In this document: positions 57,115 through 63,853 of the stretch, one piece after another | Layout: the number at the start of each line of letters is the position of its first letter | Numbering within the stretch: the stretch's first letter is position 1 | NCBI RefSeq assembly: GCF_003858645.1 | Contig: NZ_RQJP01000007.1 | Span: 398,057-462,056 of the forward strand | DNA: 64,000 nt | Direction of reading: 5' to 3' | DNA from: Larkinella knui | GTDB taxonomy: Bacteria > Bacteroidota > Bacteroidia > Cytophagales > Spirosomataceae | Translations under genes and position numbers: made by a program | Notes under the pieces: generated by a model | Told to the model about the DNA's origin: nothing | Seen by the model: the letters and a program-made list of their open reading frames with translations, nothing else | Database searches by the model: none

Positions 57115-57676
57115 CCGAGCGCTAATTTTTTGTTCAGGTACCACTGAATATCTCTACGCAAAATCGTTGCAAATGGAACTACCCCGTAATCGGAGAGGAG
57201 CCATATCTGTTGAGGTGACAAACCAAAGGGCCTGTGATCCTTGGGCGCTTGCTCAGGAAGCGGTGCAAAAGAAAAAACAGGCTAACCGTGACCGGAATCC
57301 TTTTAATAATGTATGGCTGTTTTACGGGAATCCAAGCATAGAGGTTCCGGATTTGCTTCGATATATTGGTTCAAATGGCCTAAGTGGCGCATACTGTCCA
57401 ATCTGTTTAGAGCAATGGTTTATTCTTCATTTTGAAGATTTTGCTGCTACGTTTGCATCCAGAGATGAAGCGGTAGAGCATTTAACACGGATTTGGCCGC
57501 TGTATAAGAAAAATCAAATCGATGCATATACGGAATTAAAGCCATTGCTACCATTGGCCATCGACCGAGCAACCACCGCAAATCGGCAACCGACTATTCC
57601 TGGAACTGAAACGGTGCCAATTTTTACAGTGCAGAGCCTGCTGATATTTTTCGATTCCTTACGGCAGGCAAGCTAG
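57092..57676 (+). CDS. RloB-like protein with degenerate TOPRIM site
   Basis: 194 residues from the ATG at 57092, which overlaps the ATPase gene by 23 bases; the frame extends further upstream, but that part is antisense to conserved ATPase sequence. RloB framework is visible: strand and loop ALIFCSGTTEYLYAKSL, strand NNVWLFYGNPS, and ICLEQWFILHFEDF matching the PCFE.WLLLHF signature. In ordinary RloB proteins the first loop reads CEGE.TE and the second FDRDD; here they read CSGTTE and FYGNPS. The TOPRIM Glu and the DxD are therefore gone. It is probably a catalytically dead or repurposed partner, or a decaying gene. The reading frame itself is intact. Confidence 0.7.
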   Translation: MEVRVKTNRALIFCSGTTEYLYAKSLQMELPRNRRGAISVEVTNQRACDPWALAQEAVQKKKQANRDRNPFNNVWLFYGNPSIEVPDLLRYIGSNGLSGAYCPICLEQWFILHFEDFAATFASRDEAVEHLTRIWPLYKKNQIDAYTELKPLLPLAIDRATTANRQPTIPGTETVPIFTVQSLLIFFDSLRQAS

Positions 57677-57722
57677 GAAGCAGAATTAATGCTATAAAAC
57701 CGAAAGGTTTTTATCAAAATGG

Positions 57723-57759
57723 AAAAAGCCCGAAGGCTCCGACCCCTTCTAGGCTTTTT
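57723..57759 (+). terminator. Intrinsic terminator of the RloA/RloB-like unit
   Basis: AAAAAGCC pairs with GGCTTTTT, with an inner GAAGG/CCTTC stem, and ends in a T run, 47 bases after the RloB-like stop. It separates this unit from the operon at 58093. Confidence 0.7.
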
Positions 57760-57829
57760 AGTATGTCAAGATTCAGCGTGCAGTTTCCTGCAGCATACTA
57801 CTATGACGGAAATAGGCTTTGATGCAAAA

Positions 57830-57864
57830 GTATTAAAAGTTCAACACAATACAACTTTTAATAC
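57830..57864. promoter_or_regulatory. 12-bp perfect inverted repeat upstream of the conjugation operon
   Basis: Arms 57830-57841 (GTATTAAAAGTT) and 57853-57864 (AACTTTTAATAC) are perfect complements across an 11-base spacer. The position suits an operator for a dimeric repressor controlling the operon starting at 57969 or 58093. As RNA it would also form a hairpin. Confidence 0.6.
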
Positions 57865-57915
57865 GCTATATCAAAATAAGTTTCGTATAGCCGAACTGCT
57901 GAGTCGAAAATTAAT

Positions 57916-57947
57916 GCCGACCTGAGAAAGTTAGGTCGGTGATTTTT
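57916..57947 (+). terminator. Terminator-like hairpin in the operon leader
   Basis: CCGACCT (57917-57923) pairs with AGGTCGG (57933-57939), followed by TGATTTTT. It lies between the 57830 palindrome and the first gene of the operon. It could end a short transcript or act as an attenuator. Confidence 0.5.
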
Positions 57948-57968
57948 AACTCATAAACAATTCAGAAA

Positions 57969-58100
57969 ATGAAGAAATTGTTTGCAAATGGCTATACGAG
58001 CTGGCCTGGCACGATGGATGAAGTGCCCACGCCGAAAGTACCCGATTTACAAATAAGCATGGTGTTCACCGCTCAAACAAAGGAGGTGAATCATGGCTAA
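57969..58100 (+). CDS. Possible 43-residue leader peptide ending in Gly
   Basis: ATG at 57969, stop at 58098-58100, overlapping the metallo-beta-lactamase gene by 8 bases. It begins MKKLFANGYTSWPG and ends TKEVNHG. Translation would run through the ribosome-binding site of the next gene and could couple the two. A C-terminal Gly is what an E1 enzyme needs. However, these last codons are largely dictated by the ribosome-binding site and start of the next gene, and 43 residues are too few for a ubiquitin fold. Leader peptide, coincidence or conjugated peptide cannot be told apart here. Confidence 0.35.
   Translation: MKKLFANGYTSWPGTMDEVPTPKVPDLQISMVFTAQTKEVNHG
58080..58089 (+). promoter_or_regulatory. 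Perfect Shine-Dalgarno sequence
   Basis: AAGGAGGTGA ends 3 bases before the ATG at 58093. It is a full complement of the 16S tail, unlike most genes here, which show little or no Shine-Dalgarno. It fixes the start of the metallo-beta-lactamase gene. Confidence 0.75.
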
Positions 58101-59253
58101 TCCTACTATCAAATACTTCCCGGTGGGAAACGGCGACATGTCGCTTATTACCCTCGAAGACGGCACCAGAATCCTGGTTGACTGCAAGCTAACCGCGAAA
58201 TCCGATGAAAGCACGGATCCAAAAATTTATGATGTCAAGAAGGATTTGCTGAACTCTCTTCAGAAACGGAATGGAAACTACTACGTGGATGTGTTCATTC
58301 TGACCCACGGTGATCGGGATCACTGCCACGGATTTAAAGACAACTTTTACCAGGGTGATCCGGCAAAGTACGAACAGAAACACCGTGACCAGAACCTAAT
58401 CACGATGGATACGATGTGGTTTTCGCCAATGATTGCTGAACAGTACACCAACGATGATGAAGACGCTCATCAGTGCGAAGCGGAAAGGCGCCTTGATCTA
58501 CACAGGAAAAATCATGCTGATAAAGACAAGCCCGGTAACCGCATCAAAATAATCGGATACGACAGCAATAAAGATTATAAAGACTTAAATCATCTGCGTG
58601 CCGTGCCTGGTGATTTAGTAACCAGATTTAATGATGTCGATCAGAAGAAGTTTTCGATCTTTATTCACGCTCCTTTCAAAATCCACCTGGATTCCCCGGA
58701 TAAGGATAAAAACTCGGCCAGCATTGTTTTTCAGGCGAGATTTAAGGCCTACAGTTGGGATTCGGACTTTTGCTGTTTGGCGATGTTCGGCGGAGATTCG
58801 GACTACACAACTTGGGCACAGATTCTGGAACGTACGAAACGTTTTAAAAATGATGTCAACCAGCAGGCACTGAACTGGGACCTGTTTCTTGCTCCCCACC
58901 ATTGCTCCTGGAGCTTCTTCAATGATACTTCAGAAGATGATGTACAATCTACTTCGCTAGAAGCGTTAGATTATGCCCGTAGGGGGGCATGGGTGATTGC
59001 CTCCAGTAAGAAAATCGTCAACAATGATGATAATCCACCTTACGCTGATGCCAAAAAGGAATACATTAAAAAGCTCTCAGGGACGGACAAGTTCCTGAAT
59101 ACCTCCGTTGAACCGAAGGAATCCGCACCTGAACCAATAATTTTTGATATTACGGCTAAGGGCCCAGCCAGAGCACCTAAAAAGTCCACCGGGTCAGCTT
59201 CGGGTTCGGCAGGCGGTGCCGGTGCTGCAGGAACGGTTGTAACCCAGGGATAA
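58093..59253 (+). CDS. ComEC-like metallo-beta-lactamase-fold protein with Gly-rich tail
   Basis: 386 residues. Metal-binding motif THGDRDHCHG at 71-80 is the ComEC/Rec2-type form HxDxDH. Later motifs are AMFGGDSDYTTW and APHHCSWSFFN, and a KIVNNDDNPPYADAKKEY end in place of the usual hPh motif. No membrane segment, so a soluble hydrolase. The last 30 or so residues are a disordered-looking Gly/Ala/Ser stretch ending TVVTQG, so the final residue is Gly. The next gene, an E2-E1-JAB fusion, starts 1 base after its stop. The exposed Gly tail is a plausible conjugation substrate (inference). Metal-dependent hydrolysis of nucleic acid or nucleotide is the usual activity of relatives; the true substrate is unknown. 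Confidence 0.8.
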   Translation: MANPTIKYFPVGNGDMSLITLEDGTRILVDCKLTAKSDESTDPKIYDVKKDLLNSLQKRNGNYYVDVFILTHGDRDHCHGFKDNFYQGDPAKYEQKHRDQNLITMDTMWFSPMIAEQYTNDDEDAHQCEAERRLDLHRKNHADKDKPGNRIKIIGYDSNKDYKDLNHLRAVPGDLVTRFNDVDQKKFSIFIHAPFKIHLDSPDKDKNSASIVFQARFKAYSWDSDFCCLAMFGGDSDYTTWAQILERTKRFKNDVNQQALNWDLFLAPHHCSWSFFNDTSEDDVQSTSLEALDYARRGAWVIASSKKIVNNDDNPPYADAKKEYIKKLSGTDKFLNTSVEPKESAPEPIIFDITAKGPARAPKKSTGSASGSAGGAGAAGTVVTQG

Positions 59254-59254
59254 T

Positions 59255-61510
59255 ATGCTGCATAGTGATTCTTTACAACCGCATGCAGGTGAGTTGTCTG
59301 CTGAGGTTCTGTTTGCCATACAGGAAATCAGTCAATACTTTGGGATCAATGATCCCAAAGTATTGACTCTTGATCAGTGGAATGTAGTTATACCGGTCAC
59401 CTACTCAGTATCATTACCGAGCCGGGGTGCTGTGGATGATATTAGCATCAGTAATGAAGAACCCATGCTGATACAACTGTCATTGAATAGTTACCCGCAC
59501 ATCGCGCCTTATATTTTAAGTGACAGGAAAAATTTTCCCCGAGCACGGCTTTCGCATTTGTATTTTACAACGGATGGAGAGCCGGCAAGGCTATGTCTGG
59601 CTCGCAATAATCCCCACGAATGGTTCGCGACGATTAAAATGAGCGACTTTCTAGACGTGGGTGGGCAATGGCTTTATAAGGCAGCTACGGGTCAGCTCGA
59701 TGATGATGGAGATGAATTTGACCCTACCAGACTGGAGGGAAATGTTTTCAAAAATCATATCTATCGGTATGATATGATCAACGAAGTTGTCATTAATGAC
59801 CAGAGATTAGTCCCTAACCTGCCTGTAGCCTTGTTTGGTGGGGCCCAGCTTTTAAAAGCGGGAACGCTATTCGCTTTTCAGACTAATGTTCCTGTTCCAC
59901 TTTTTGTGTTTGAAAGTGTTCGTGATGCTATAAGAGAGCTTCCGAAAAGTGAAGGTAAGGATCTTAGTGCAAATCCCATGCTTACTTTCGTCTTTTGGGA
60001 TCCCGATGGTTCAATAGATAATCGATATCTGACATCACGGCCTGAAAATTATGGACAGCTTAAAACGTTCTTCAGTTTGCGGGGAATCGACTTGCATCAG
60101 GCGCTACTGAAACTTGAAGAACTCGGCGCTATTATCAGGCTTGGCCTGTGCGTTATTCTTGCTATCAAACGACCTCGCAAAGTAATCGGATACAATGGTA
60201 ATTATGAGTTTGTAAATTTTCTGATCTCCTTGCCATCCGAGGGCGTTGCTGCTGCTGATAATGACACTGAAGTAACGATTCAGGGTCATATTGAGCCATT
60301 TAATAAGGACATGGCCAATTACCTTTCTGCCAGGGACCAGACGCCTACTACGCTTTACATTGGTGCGGGGTCGCTTGGATCTAAGTTGATATTGCATGAT
60401 GCACGGAGCGGTAACCTCCAGATAGGCATTTGTGACGATGACAAAATGTTGCCACATAATTTGATCCGCCATGAATTATTTGCTGATCAGTTAGGCCAAA
60501 ATAAAGCAGAAGCACTCGCCACTGTAATTAAACAATTTTATCCGGCAGATAGCACCGATAAAATTAATGCTTTTGAATTCAGTGCGATTTTTCTGGACCG
60601 CATATTTCAAGAGTACAAACAAATAATCGATACCACAGCGAGTGTGCAGGTGATGAACTTCCTGTTAGCAAAGCAACTGCCGGCAAACACCAGGTATTAT
60701 AAGGCGGAAATAGCGGATGCAGGAGCCCTTGGCTTATTTTATGCGGAAGGGCAAAACCGCAATCCAAGGATGGACGATTTGGTGAATCTCGCCTGTTTTT
60801 ATGCTACCAAGAACCAGCAACTCCGGACCTGGAGAATGAACGATGCACATCGGGAAGTTACCCATTTAAATGTGGGGCTAGGTTGTAATTCGACAACATC
60901 TGTGTTGGCGGATGATATGCTAAGTTTTCATGCCAGCGTGTTTTCAAGAATATTAGCAACAGCGGCATCTCAGCCGAGACAAGATATGTCAGGAATATTG
61001 GCAATGTCGAGCCTGGACGAAACGACAGGGTTTCCGAACATCGGTACAGAATACATAGAAGTGCAGGCATTTGACGTATTGACCTGTAAAGCCGGTAGCG
61101 AATGGCAGGTGCGACTGATGGGTGGCATAAAAGAATTGCTTTTCGAGAACAGTGGGCAACAGGCACCTAAAGAAACAGGGGGAGTATTGATCGGTATTGC
61201 TAATTATAAAACGAAAACGATCCATGTTTTTGACATTATCGCTGAGCCGCAAGGTAGCCATGGAGCTTGTGGTGGGTTTGTTCGGGGAGCAATTGGGCTG
61301 CCGGCTGAAATTGATGAAGTCAAGCAAAAGACCGGTGATGTAATTGGTTACATAGGGGAATGGCACACGCATCCTATGAATCTGAAAAGATTAAGCACAA
61401 GGGATGAAGCAACCATTGCTGAACTTAAGGAATTGAATCGCGCTGTTCCTATCCCAACCTGCGCCCTGATCGTGACACTAGATGAACTGCTGGTTTATGT
61501 TTACGAGTAA
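59255..61510 (+). CDS. E2-E1-JAB triple-fusion ubiquitin-like conjugation enzyme
   Basis: 751 residues. E2-like domain about 40-165: SYPHIAP at 79-85 matches the E2 YP..P motif and RLCLARNNPHEW places Cys114 where E2 enzymes carry the catalytic Cys. An uncharacterised segment spans 170-355. E1/ThiF domain about 360-575: GAGSLGS at 370-376 (ATP loop), CDDDKMLPHNLIRHELF at 393-409 with the N..R pair, and GLGCNSTTS with Cys544 as candidate E1 Cys. JAB peptidase about 625-751: Glu640 in KETGGVLIG, EWHTHP with His704 and His706, Ser714 and Asp717, a complete zinc JAMM set. All three active sites look intact. One protein can thus activate, transfer and remove a C-terminal-Gly modifier. It sits in one operon with the MBL protein and the phospholipase. 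Confidence 0.85.
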   Translation: MLHSDSLQPHAGELSAEVLFAIQEISQYFGINDPKVLTLDQWNVVIPVTYSVSLPSRGAVDDISISNEEPMLIQLSLNSYPHIAPYILSDRKNFPRARLSHLYFTTDGEPARLCLARNNPHEWFATIKMSDFLDVGGQWLYKAATGQLDDDGDEFDPTRLEGNVFKNHIYRYDMINEVVINDQRLVPNLPVALFGGAQLLKAGTLFAFQTNVPVPLFVFESVRDAIRELPKSEGKDLSANPMLTFVFWDPDGSIDNRYLTSRPENYGQLKTFFSLRGIDLHQALLKLEELGAIIRLGLCVILAIKRPRKVIGYNGNYEFVNFLISLPSEGVAAADNDTEVTIQGHIEPFNKDMANYLSARDQTPTTLYIGAGSLGSKLILHDARSGNLQIGICDDDKMLPHNLIRHELFADQLGQNKAEALATVIKQFYPADSTDKINAFEFSAIFLDRIFQEYKQIIDTTASVQVMNFLLAKQLPANTRYYKAEIADAGALGLFYAEGQNRNPRMDDLVNLACFYATKNQQLRTWRMNDAHREVTHLNVGLGCNSTTSVLADDMLSFHASVFSRILATAASQPRQDMSGILAMSSLDETTGFPNIGTEYIEVQAFDVLTCKAGSEWQVRLMGGIKELLFENSGQQAPKETGGVLIGIANYKTKTIHVFDIIAEPQGSHGACGGFVRGAIGLPAEIDEVKQKTGDVIGYIGEWHTHPMNLKRLSTRDEATIAELKELNRAVPIPTCALIVTLDELLVYVYE

Positions 61511-61524
61511 ATTTAGGACTGGCT

Positions 61525-62820
61525 ATGCGTACAAATAAAAAAGTAGGATTGGCTTTATCTGGAGGAGGCTACCGAGCAGCCGCTTTCCACTTAGGCACTT
61601 TAAAAAAGTTACATGAGCTGGGCATTCTGTCCCAAATTGATGTAATATCCACCGTTTCCGGCGGATCAATTACGGGTGCATACTACTGTCTAAACCAAGG
61701 AAATTTCGCGGCTTTTGAACAGGAGTTGACACAAAAACTCTCCACCAATAGCGTTATTCGTTCGGTCGTCTTCTCCTGGATATTTCTGCGAACGTTGGTT
61801 TATATTGTTGGGGGGCTGACTCTAACCGTTTATTTATTAGTAACTGGCTGGTTGTGGATTGCTGCGTTTGTGGGGCTTTTATGGGTTTACTGTCTCATAC
61901 GATTTCAATTTTCAATATTTCCGATAAGCCGCCGAATCGAGCGGGCTTATGATTCCTTCTTCTACAAAGGGGCTACCCTTTCGGATTTACCCGATCGGCC
62001 CGAATTAGCCATTGCGTCCACCAATCTGCAGACCTGTCGTCCATTTACCTTTTCAAAAAGGAAAATGGAGGATTCACTCTATGCTCACCAACATAGAATC
62101 CGCTTTCTTCACCATGTATTTCCGCTGTCCCGGGCCGTTACTGCTTCGAGCTGCGTTCCATTTGCATTCTCGCCGGTACGAATTGACCGGGAATTTTTCC
62201 AAAATCCTGAACAGTTTGACAGCGTTTGTCCCTACTTGGTAGATGGTGGTGTTTTCGATAATCAGGGTATTCAGAAGCTTTCCCAACCCGGCAGCTCGTA
62301 CGAGTGTGATGTGATTATTACCAGCGATGCAGGTAATAAACTACCTTTTGAAGGCACATATACGAACACGTTTGCCTTACTGCTTAGAACTGTAGAGACA
62401 TTCATGACCCGAATCAAAAATTTTCAGATGGCTCAGCACCTTTTCGATGCCGCTAAAAGCCACCGAAAAGAGATTGCGTACCTCTCGCTGGGCTGGGATG
62501 TTGAAAAATGTTTATTGGGATTCTTGGACGGCTTAAAAACTGGTCGAATTTCGACTCGGTTGATTGAAGCCCATCAGATTCCGGAAGAGTGGCTGTCGGA
62601 TTTGGATACCTATAAAGCAGCTGTGTTGGAGCGACTTCAAGCCAGTATAGACTATTGTCATATCATCAATGAAAAAGTTGCCGATCAAGATAAACTGGTG
62701 GCCAGAAGAGTTTCAACGAATTTAACAAAATTAACCCCTAAGCAGATCGATTGCTTAATACGGCATGCGGCAAATTTGACTGAAATCCAGGTTCGGCTGT
62801 ACTGCCCGTCGTTGATTTGA
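61525..62820 (+). CDS. Patatin-like phospholipase with internal membrane helices
   Basis: 431 residues. Oxyanion motif LSGGGYRAAAF at 11-21; nucleophile Ser45 in STVSGGS, the variant lipase motif common in this group; catalytic Asp240 in DGGVFDNQG. Between them, residues about 80-132 form two hydrophobic helices (LRTLVYIVGGLTLTVYLLV and WIAAFVGLLWVYCLI), an unusual insertion that would embed the enzyme in the inner membrane. It starts 14 bases after the E2-E1-JAB stop. Patatin phospholipases (CapV) are known membrane-destroying effectors in CBASS, so an effector role here is a reasonable inference. A weak CCGG hairpin follows at about 62825-62848. Confidence 0.82.
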   Translation: MRTNKKVGLALSGGGYRAAAFHLGTLKKLHELGILSQIDVISTVSGGSITGAYYCLNQGNFAAFEQELTQKLSTNSVIRSVVFSWIFLRTLVYIVGGLTLTVYLLVTGWLWIAAFVGLLWVYCLIRFQFSIFPISRRIERAYDSFFYKGATLSDLPDRPELAIASTNLQTCRPFTFSKRKMEDSLYAHQHRIRFLHHVFPLSRAVTASSCVPFAFSPVRIDREFFQNPEQFDSVCPYLVDGGVFDNQGIQKLSQPGSSYECDVIITSDAGNKLPFEGTYTNTFALLLRTVETFMTRIKNFQMAQHLFDAAKSHRKEIAYLSLGWDVEKCLLGFLDGLKTGRISTRLIEAHQIPEEWLSDLDTYKAAVLERLQASIDYCHIINEKVADQDKLVARRVSTNLTKLTPKQIDCLIRHAANLTEIQVRLYCPSLI

Positions 62821-63011
62821 AATTTGGCCGGAATAGACCGGCAATTGTAATGAAATCGGTGGGTTCAAGAGCTGATGTAACCTAATCGAAGATTTGTGAT
62901 AGAAAAGGCTTGATATGATTGTATTCAATTATCTACAGCTGAAGGTACCTATAAATTTTCCAAATAAGTTAACTGTTTTTAAGTGGAGCAGGCTGGATAA
63001 ATTTTAGTGGC

Positions 63012-63030
63012 AGTTCACATAACGTGAACT
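63012..63030. promoter_or_regulatory. Palindromic operator of the toxin-antitoxin pair
   Basis: AGTTCAC, 5 bases, GTGAACT: a perfect 7-bp inverted repeat ending 25 bases before the toxin ATG. A TATCTTTA -7-like box follows at 63038-63045, so a bound antitoxin would block the promoter. Confidence 0.65.
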
Positions 63031-63054
63031 TTTATACTATCTTTACGTTGTATT

Positions 63055-63387
63055 ATGAAGGTTCATCTAATAAAAAAAGAGACGATCGAGGCTTATGTTG
63101 AAAAGAATGCCCGAGGTAAAAGCTCCTTTGCAAATTGGTTAACAGCAATCAAATTTGCCGATTGGCAGGTACCGGCAAATATTCTTGACACATTTGGAGC
63201 AGCCGATTTATTAGGCAATGGCACTAATAGAGTCGTGTTTGATATTGGTGGTAATACATATCGCATGATCTGTAAGTATGCTTTCGGCGAGAAACAGATT
63301 CATCTCTTTGTCTGCTGGATAGGAACCCATGCACAGTACACAAAGCTTTGTCAAAAAAATCAACAGTATACTGTAAATGACTACTAA
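63055..63387 (+). CDS. higB: HigB-type mRNA-interferase toxin
   Basis: 110 residues of the HigB/RelE-like family: NRVVFDIGGNTYRMICKYAFGEKQIHLFVCWIGTHAQY is the signature strand region with conserved Arg and Tyr, ending near Y.K. HigB toxins cleave mRNA on the ribosome. The antitoxin gene overlaps its 3' end by 11 bases. The toxin-first order is normal for higBA. Confidence 0.88.
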   Translation: MKVHLIKKETIEAYVEKNARGKSSFANWLTAIKFADWQVPANILDTFGAADLLGNGTNRVVFDIGGNTYRMICKYAFGEKQIHLFVCWIGTHAQYTKLCQKNQQYTVNDY

Positions 63388-63829
63388 AATGGAAGTGCTG
63401 AAATATAAAGTAATCAAATCGGAGAAGCAGTATAAAGAATATTGTGGTACTTTAGAAGATTTAGTCATTAGAGATGGCGAAAGCACGCAAGATGAAATTG
63501 AACTGCTTACGTACCTGATTATGAAGTGGGATGAGGAACATAACTCATTCAATGAGGTAGATCCTATTGAATTGCTCACATCATTAATGCGCGAAAAATC
63601 ATTAAAGGCAAAAGACTTAGCAGAGATTTTAAGTGTAAGCAAAGGCCTCGTTTCAGATATTTTAAATTATAAAAAAGGCTTATCAAAAGAAATCATTAGG
63701 ACACTTTCTTGCTACTTTAAAGTTTCTCAAGAAGCTTTTAACCGTCCCTATAAATTGAGAGTATCATTAAATAGCCATTTAAAAAATGCCAGTGTGATGA
63801 ATACAAGAAAAGAATTACAAATGACTTAG
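63377..63829 (+). CDS. higA: HigA-type antitoxin with XRE helix-turn-helix
   Basis: 150 residues. The N-terminal 80 (EYCGTLEDLVIRDGESTQDEIELLTYLI) match the HigA-like antitoxin domain of this group. The XRE helix-turn-helix follows (LKAKDLAEILSVSKGLVSDILNYKKGLSKEIIRTLS, described in part). It would neutralise HigB and repress the operon at the 63012 palindrome. Translationally coupled by an 11-base overlap. Confidence 0.88.
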   Translation: MTTKMEVLKYKVIKSEKQYKEYCGTLEDLVIRDGESTQDEIELLTYLIMKWDEEHNSFNEVDPIELLTSLMREKSLKAKDLAEILSVSKGLVSDILNYKKGLSKEIIRTLSCYFKVSQEAFNRPYKLRVSLNSHLKNASVMNTRKELQMT

Positions 63830-63853
63830 AACATGTTGGGAAATATTATTTGG

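Noticed and set aside
57719..57925. 68-codon frame (or 40 codons from 57803) before the conjugation operon
   Set aside because: It begins inside the RloB-like terminator hairpin and spans the palindrome. Composition is weak, so it is treated as non-coding leader, though its stop does sit at the second hairpin.
58093..62820. Calling the operon CBASS type II
   Set aside because: No CD-NTase is present in the window, the E1-E2 and JAB parts are fused, and an MBL protein is present instead. Only the logic is similar.
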